Assembly: GCA_922989275.2 (NCBI GenBank)
Contig: OV277871.1
Coordinates: forward strand, 30,266,693 to 30,330,692
Length of the DNA: 64,000 bases
DNA from: Gari tellinella
Lineage: Eukaryota > Mollusca > Bivalvia > Cardiida > Psammobiidae
Direction: 5' to 3'
The notes under the pieces are model-generated. The model was not told where the DNA came from. It did no database searches and saw nothing but the letters and a program-made list of their open reading frames with translations. The translations under genes were made by a program, and so were the position numbers. Shown one piece after another: positions 51,301 to 60,300 of this stretch (positions are counted from its first letter, which is position 1; each line of letters opens with the position of its first letter).

Positions 51301-54300
51301 GGGTAAAGGTACGATTAGTAAAACTGCGTCTGAAAAATTGAAAATTTGAAATCTTAGGATTTTTATGATTAACTTATGGCAGCCCTGATGACTAAAATGC
51401 ATTAAGACAGAAATGCCATCGTTGATGTTATGACTTTAATATAACATTTGATTTTATGGCTGAATGCATGAAACACAAAATGTGACGTGTGCTTGGATAT
51501 GGTAAATACTGTTTTGATTTAATGGCTGGATGTATGAAACAAAATTTGACGTGTGCGTGGACATGATACATCCTGTTTTGATTTAATGGCTGAATGTATG
51601 AAACTAGAAATGTGATGTGTATTTGGACATGATAAATCTTCTTTTGATTTTATGGCTAAATGCACGAAACAAACATTTGACGTGCTTGGATATGGTAAAT
51701 CCTGTTTTGATTTAATGGCTGAGTGCATGAAACAAAAATGTGATGTGTATTTGGATATGATAAATCCTTTTTTTTATTTAATGACTAAATGCATGAAACA
51801 AAATTGTGACATGTATTTGGAAATTATTTTCTTAGATAAAGGCCCGAATAGGTCAACATATTAGAGGCTATATCTTATTTTGAAAGAACTGCCGAAGTGT
51901 TACGAATTAACTATAGTAGAGTACCGACAAAATAATGACTCAAAGGATTTTTGTGTTTTATTTCCATGTTGTGTTAAGCAGTCAAAAATCGATACTTCGA
52001 ACTCGCGTTAGTTCGAACATACCTATATTTCCAAGTTCCAGTTATCGAAAATGGTAAGTTCGGTTTTAAGTGAGTTCGAAGTATCAAATTTAGACTGTAC
52101 CAGTCGTAAATGTGGGAAATAAGCATTCTCTTGATGTGGATGTGACGGCGGAATTTTACTATAGTTTGTAAAGATGCAGCTCGAGTCAATAATCACGTGT
52201 TGCTATTGAATGTGATCACAGCTTGTGTTAATTTAAGTCCTGTGTCAATCACTTGAGTGAAATAGATTGTCCTATCATACAACATATACTGATATCACTG
52301 TGTTATGTTTACGTTTTCAGGAAAATTGATAGAACAAAACAATGGTCTACATTATTTGCTGTTATGTTCTTCTAAGATAGAACCTCTCTGTTACTATAAC
52401 GCGAGATTATATTTCTTACATTAACCTCTTTACTGTTTTCTTTTACCACGAGTACAATATTTATTTGCAAACAGTTTGGATCTTGATCAGACGCCGCAAA
52501 AAAACCAAACAGTTGGTTGTTTAGTCAAACTTTCTACAATTTAAATTTGAGAAATAAAAGCAGACGACATGGCAGTTAAAAGTTAAAGACAGGTTGATGC
52601 CTATAGCAAATGTAAAGTAAAGCATAACTCCATTGCTTTACTTTTATCTGGCTTTAAGCTGTCATGTCACCTGTTTTTTTATACCGTCAAATATAAATGT
52701 ACTTTTTAGTGGTCGTAGTAAACAGGTTCTGACCCTCAAGACACAGGGCTGTCATTTCTCTGAAGTATTCGGATTTTTATAGTAGCAAATGGTAGCTTAA
52801 ATGATTTTTCAAGAACAAATTAGAGTAGCCTTGAAGACGGCGTATGCGTACATACAGCAGGCATGGATTTGAGAATGCTTTTTCACATGGCTATCTAAGC
52901 ATGACTAGATTTTGGAGTTGGAATAAAAACATGGATCGGTCGTGTTTTCTTCAAATATTCTAGGCCTTAAACTCACATTGAAAGATTTCAGAAGTAATAA
53001 AACAAAATATGAATGCTGTGTTGAGTGATTTAAACCCATACACATTGTGTCCACATTTGGTTGTTTGTATTTGACACTAGAGTGTTGTATGAATTGACAT
53101 AACAAAGTAACATTTGATTACAGGTGTACTGTGGCAGGGCTGCCATTTCTCCGGATTTTTCCGAAATCTTCGGATTTTATTCAAACAGATGGAATCTTAA
53201 AACAGGTTGAAAGTAAAGCAGAATGTGACTTAAGGCACATTCTGCTTTACTTTCAACCTGCTTTAAGCATCACGTGTCTTAAAAACTAGAAACAGACTGT
53301 TGGTTAATGTTATAATCAGAAAAAACGGGCTTGAAAAATTGAAAACTTATGGCAGGCCTGCTGTGGAACATGAACAAATGCAAAATTGTTCGTTTTAAGT
53401 TTCAGTCAATAAAATGGTTAAACAATATGTACGTTATGGGAGAAACTACTATAACTTTGAATGAGACGCCGAGTAGCCCTGTGTCTCAAAGGGGTCTAAA
53501 TTGTTCGTTAGATATAGTACTGCAGTTTGTCATTACAAAGTAACTGTAGTATGCAAATATAGTTATTGCAGAATGTCATCATATTTCAATATGAAGTAAT
53601 TGCAGCATTCCACTGTAAATTACTGCAGTGTTTCGTTATAAAACTAATGCAGTGTGTCATAATAAAATTGCTAAAAGTATTCCGTTAACTTATGAAAGCT
53701 ACTGTAGTATTTCATTGTAAAAGTACTGCAGTTGTTCATTATGACACTTCTGCAGAATATCAGGAAGACGTTACTGCAGTATTTGTTTTATAAAGTTAAT
53801 GTAGTATTTCTTTATTGTGATGTTTCTGTATTATCAAAGTATTTCAGTATTTCATTTGAAAGTCACTGCAGTATTTCATTGTAGAATTACTGCAGAATTG
53901 CATTATCAAATTATTGCAGTATTTCATTATAAAGTCGTTGTGCATGTAGTATTTCATTGCAGAACTATTGCAGAATTGCATTATTAAATCATTAAAAATT
54001 GATTGCAGTATATCATTATATAAGGGTTACTGTAGTATTTCACAATGAATTTACTGCGGTATTTCGTGATGAAATTACTGCAGAAGTTATGCCTGCCCCT
54101 AGTATTTTCATTATGAATTTACTGAAGTACTTCATCATATAAAATTACAGTAGTTTCAATCGGTTAATATAGACAAAAAGTATCAGAGAAGCAAATAAGG
54201 GTACATCATCTACTGATAGATTTACATCGAAAGTTCTCTATTACGACAAAATGAGTTTGATATTTTCACAGAATTATGGTCAGTTTAATTATTCGCACAA

Positions 54301-57300
54301 TATATGGTTTGGACAGCTAAGGGAGACCATATTCGCCTTACACACATAGCCACGTCTTTAGTTCGGTTTGCCCTTGACAACCCCTATTTAGATGGCAAAC
54401 ACTTTTTGCAGCGTATATCTTTCATTTGCTTCAGGTATTACACAGGCCAAATACGACCAGATGAGGGAAGAATTTCTGGCGGAAGGGGTCGTTGATAGGG
54501 ACCTACTCAAGTGTATGCTGTGCCATCTACTTCCATTGGAAACAAACGGACCATTCTATCAGACTATAGATATGTTGCTTGATTGTCTTGATCTTGGATA
54601 TCTTGTGTCCAAAAGGTAAATTACAATATTGAAAATAAACACAGCGAACGAATTGTAAATATTTGCTGAATGGGAACGTAATGCAATGAAGCTACTTGTT
54701 TTAAATGTGTATATTCGTATGAACACTACATAATGTTTATATTCATATAAACACTTCATTTTCGGAAACAAAATAACTCCCATTTCGTTTTTTCTCAATC
54801 GGAAACATTTGATGAATGTTGCCTAATATTGTAGAACACGGGATGGCGACTACAATTTGGACCCGGACACCGAGAATATGATGTCTCGTAAGTACCTGTT
54901 ACCATGGTTCCGGAGGGTAGAAGAACCGGAGAAAGTTCAGGAGTTATGGGCACCCCTAGCTAACAAGAGAAAACTGGCCGGCGTGTGCAGGTTTGTAAAT
55001 CTTGTATTTTGGTGCGAAATAACTGAAAACCAGAGCATTCCGGACAGATCAAGAATGGAAAACGTTGAGAGACTTTTAACCCATGTGTGCCTAGCTTCCC
55101 ATGGCATTAATGGGACATACGCAAACAGTGCAGACTTAGACCAGACGCCGCATATAATGCGGCGTCTGGTCTGAGTCTGCACTGTTTGCTATAAAGGAAA
55201 TACTACCAAAAATAAAATGGATATAACAAAAAATTAGACCAGGCGACCTGTAAATGATAAATGGACTCATCTATGTATAAGCAAGGAATAGCTCACTTGG
55301 CAAGAATCATTCAGGAGAAATGACGTTGCCAGTCAAAAAGATGTTTTTCAGGGCTGCCATAAGTTGACATGAAAAATCCTAAGATTTCCAAACTTTCATT
55401 TTTCAAGTGCAATTTTACGAATCGTACCTTTACCCCATCGCCTCTTTCTAGTTTTGTTGATATGTGGCTGCTTAAAGCAGGCTGGAAGTAAAGGTTTACT
55501 TTCAGCCTGTTTTAAGCTACCATGTACTAGAAAAAAATCCGAAGATTTAGGAAAAATCCGGAGAAATGGCAGCCCTGGTTTTTTCTTGAAATTGATCCCA
55601 TTATGTTTCCTGTTTCCTGTTTATGAACATGTACTTATAAATCTTAACAAAGCTCCAGATTAGCAAACTGATCACAAAACTAAGAAAAAAAATACGCGCG
55701 TACAATTAACTTATTAGAATTGGTAATTTGATTTGATGGTTCTAATAACGTTTCTGTTTTCTATACGCCCCCAGGTTCCCTAAATACATGCCACCTGGAC
55801 TGTTTGAGATGCTCAGTGTCCGAGCCCACAGAGATAAACATAGGTTGAGGTTCTTGTCCCATTGGGCATCTGGCTTCCACGCCCGGCATAAGGACGAAAA
55901 TCTACAGGTAAACTAGTGTTAATAATAAAAACCTGTTAATAATGTACCTGTTTAACCATTTCATTAGCTTATAACGTCATGGACAGCGTTTCTAGAAATA
56001 ACCATAATATTTATGAACTTTATCATATTAACTTTAGTCAACGAGTTTATTAAAAATGATAAGTAATGACACGAATTAATAATTCGTGGTAATGAGCACG
56101 AATGTGAGATTCTATTTATTGCATAGCAATTTCAAACACGTGCAGCACTTGTGGACGACTAGGGGCCCAAACACGATATTTCACTAGTGGAATACGATAC
56201 TTATATAATGGCTTTATGCTACTCTCAGACCACAAGTTATGCGATAAAATAATATATTTGGGACATTTTAGAAATCTTGATTTTGTCTTCAGGTCTTGGT
56301 TATAAATTAATTTATAAAAACAAAATCATCTGCATGGATGAAATATTTTCTAAAATCAAACATTTAGGTGACAAATCATACAATGTAATATCAGCATCCG
56401 ATATTCATTTGGCAAAATTAGTTTCAGAACAAGTCTGATTGTCAATCTCTTTAACTCTTTCATGATCGAATTATTCGGGAGATGTTTACCCCTTCGCCGC
56501 TTTATTGTCGTCTGCTTCAATTTTGTTGTCTGCAATGCTGTTTTCAAAGTTTAAAAATAAGGCATCATGACTAAATTTATCAATAAGTTTGGATCCTGAT
56601 CATACGCCGCGTTATGTGGCGTCTGATTAGGGTCTAAACTGTTTGCAAACGCGATTTTAAGCGTCATTGAGAGTTAAAGGGGTTAAGTACCGAGTTGTTT
56701 GGTTTCAGATTGTGTTTCGATTTTACGCCAACGAGGGCGGATCAGGGGCGACGATTCGGTTTGAGATGCGGGATGACTGTGATCCTAACCTGGATGAGAT
56801 AGCAGCCTCCACTATGTGGAGAATACTGCTACCTATCCTCATGGACTTTGAGGAACTGCTACATTCGTACACAGGTACTAATTAAGTGCCTCTTAATCTT
56901 ATTAACCCCTTCACTGCCATGACGTCATCAATTCTGAACAATTATCTTCTGCATTTATTTCTCACATTTGAGTTTTAGTTATTTTGACTTAATTGATATT
57001 AAACTGATTATCAAACAGTGTGGCATTCTGCTTTACTTTCAACCTGCTTTAAGTGGTCACCTGTCTTTAAAATTAGAAACAGGCTGTATGATAAAGGGCA
57101 ACCGTATAGATGTTTTTCAACACTTTTATTAATATTATAATTATTATTTATTATTAGTAGTAGTATTACTAACTACACTTATGATACTTTTGTGTGTTTT
57201 AACAAGGTGTCTTGGTAGAGAGACTCATGGAATGCCCGAGCTGTCAGAGTCTCTCGTTCCAAGGGGAGTGGCTGACACCCAAGGAGACACAGAGCATGCA

Positions 57301-60300
57301 GATCCGCAACTGTGAGGAATGCATGGAGGAAATTGATACAGCTTTCCTCGTGCAACCTAGAGAAAAGAAAAGAGGTAATCATTAGTTAACATTAAAACTC
57401 ATACAGTATACAGTGCACATGTTTGTCATGAACAGGAACCCGTCTTACAACCAAAAACGACCGTAAGTCAAAACTTTAAAACATGTGTAATTTCTGATTT
57501 ATCCATCTAATCCAGTATTGTGATATCTCTTAGGAATCGTCTTTTCAAAACGATTCCAAAGAGAAGTCATAAGACAGGATTACATGGATAGTAATCACTA
57601 TATTGTTTAGTGCTAAAACATACTGAGAAAGTGTTGGATAACTTGTAAACTCGCTCTTATCTGGAGCCCTGCAAGAAGTTTAGGGGGTTGGGGCACTCAT
57701 GGCTATCCATGTTGAATGTTTTAGACTTGAAATTCTGAAAAAAGCTAACAAGTATTAGTGTTTGAGTTTTTACAAAAATGGGTAACGGCGCTAGGTGTGC
57801 ATAGTAGGGGGAGGAGGGATGACTTTTTAAACATTGAATGAGTAACATTATTTTTTGAGGTTTTGTATCAATTACAGGTGCATGGTAAAGAAAAATAAAA
57901 TATTAAAACTAAGGACTCATGCTTGATTTTAGGATATTTTGGCATGCAGTGGTGTTCTAAGGCGGTAGTCTTTCCCATTTAAACAAAAAGAAACGCAAAC
58001 ACAATGTACTAAATTGTAGAAAATGGCAATTTATTAGAATTGTGGTTGATTCCTTTTAATTCGAGTAGCAAACAGTTTGGAACCAGATCAGACACCGGGT
58101 GACCAAACTGGTTGCAGTATGCTTAATAGTTTAAACATGCTCAAGTTTGCTGGGAAAGAATAACGTCTTCTCCACTGCAGTTGCGCAATGTCTCGTCGCG
58201 ACCTAATCATGTTACTGGTATCCAGATAAGAGGGGATAAACGGAACACATTTAACATGTTTTCGCTTATTTCTGCATCAAATCCTATGGTGTTACTACTC
58301 ATTAGAATCGTCTCAAAGAGACTATTCTAATGAGTAGTAACACCATTGGCTTTAATGTAGAAATAAAGATTTTAGTTTTTGAGATACTCAACTTATCTGT
58401 AACTCTGATGTTACAAATTGGTTAGAACCTTTGTAAGGGGGGACTTGTGATGATTGTTACAACAACCAGTTTTGAAACAGCTGAGACGCTGAGAAACTTG
58501 GTATCTCATTTTGACCCAATATCTTTGACATTCCAGTGACAATTCATAAATCGATTCTTATAGAAAATCATTGATATAACATTTCACATTTAGTGTATCT
58601 ATTAGGTAATGGGTTAAGAGACCTCTGCTACTCTTTAATGAATGTTCACTTCATATAAATTTGACTTTATAATATGTACAACGGAGAATGCGTCAGTCTT
58701 TTCAAATCAACTTACGGGGCTAAAACAAGTACATGTATGTCAATTGCAAGCAGTTTTGAGCCGGATCAAATCCGTATTACTTAGCATCTCACCAGGCTCC
58801 AAACTATTCGTCACTCAAATTTGATGGAGTGTCAATTATTTTAAAGAACACATCGTTTTATTTTATTTTATTGTATTGCATTGGGGTTACGTTTCGTTTA
58901 CATCAAACGGGAAAGAATGACGCTTTCTCCACAATATACATGTATTATGTCCCGCATGTACAATAGACTACCATAGAATATACTTATATAATTATGTTAA
59001 CCAACAGAAGTTAACATCTAGATGACAACGGTCAACCCTGAGTTAATGGACTTTCAAAAGAAAGTTTAGGGTACATGCTTATGAAATGTTTCAGATGAGT
59101 CTGGGGTCGTTTTCAAGCAGAATGTTTTAATCCATCCAGTCAAAAATTTGAGAACGATCGCAGAAGATATTGATTCCTATTATAACAAGCCTGAACGAAA
59201 ACACAATGCAATAACATCTAATAAATGTCTGATTTATGATAGTCTTCTTGGTATATGTGTTTCCTAGCAGTAAGACTTTGGAATCTGATCACTCGGTCTT
59301 GGTTACCCGATGTCTGATCTGGCTCCAAACTGTTTGCAAGTGACTGAATATGCTTAGCATAAATGTGAAGATTGGGGGAAGAATAGCATCTCAACTGTTA
59401 AATTTGTCCCACATTAACTGCCATCTGTCTCAATCGACCTCCTGGCTTCTTTATTGAATATCTATACTCAGGTTTGACTGTTAAGCACTGTTTCATCATA
59501 TAAACTGTACAAAGACTGTCTGTTATATATTTCAGTAGTTCTTTTTCCAAGTCATTCTGGTTTTTTAATTCTCATACTGAAAAAAGATGTCTTCGTAAAT
59601 ACATATATAAATTTAGTTCTCTTTATAGACGTTGTCTCTTTTAACCAATTATTCCATAAATACGCACTTTTATAACCTTTCTTTAGAAAATAGTTCCAAT
59701 TTACATAGTCACGAATATGCATCATAAGAAATATTGTCCATATCCTAGAAGATGGTACATGTAGTAGCGGAATGCACATTCCGACGCAGTCTGCTTTACT
59801 TTCTAGTTTCAACCTATTTTAAATGGCCACCTGTCTTCAAAACTATAACATGCTATTGAGAAAAGAATTAACGAGTTTTTTCTTGTGTTTATCTGATAAT
59901 GACAATACTTTTGGTATCGTTGTGTAAATACAGCAGTATGCCAAATATAAAGGTTGTGTCATAAAGATCTGCTGAGTTAGTCATTGAGTCCAACTTCAAA
60001 ATAGAATGACTCTTATCATTCAGACGATTTGTTTAGGACAACTGGTTTCGAAGAAACCTATATTCGCATATGGCAATAGCATAGATAATAGGTGATAGTG
60101 TGACCAAATATGATATAGACATAGCTTTGACATAATTGCCTCATGTATGAAGATATAGTATGCCATGAATGTTTCGAAAACTTGACGTCTATTGGCCTTT
60201 ATCAATGCCCTGATGTTATAAAGCGTTTGAGCTGAGTCTGTGATCGTTCTAAAGCGTTTGATTGGCCAGATTTGAACAGATGCTAAAGTCTGACCAATCA

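Noticed and set aside
57877..57890. Alternative last ROCO exon after TTACAG giving only three residues and a stop
   Set aside because: Phase fits, but the stop comes almost at once. The exon at 61112 gives a more protein-like end with a better acceptor.
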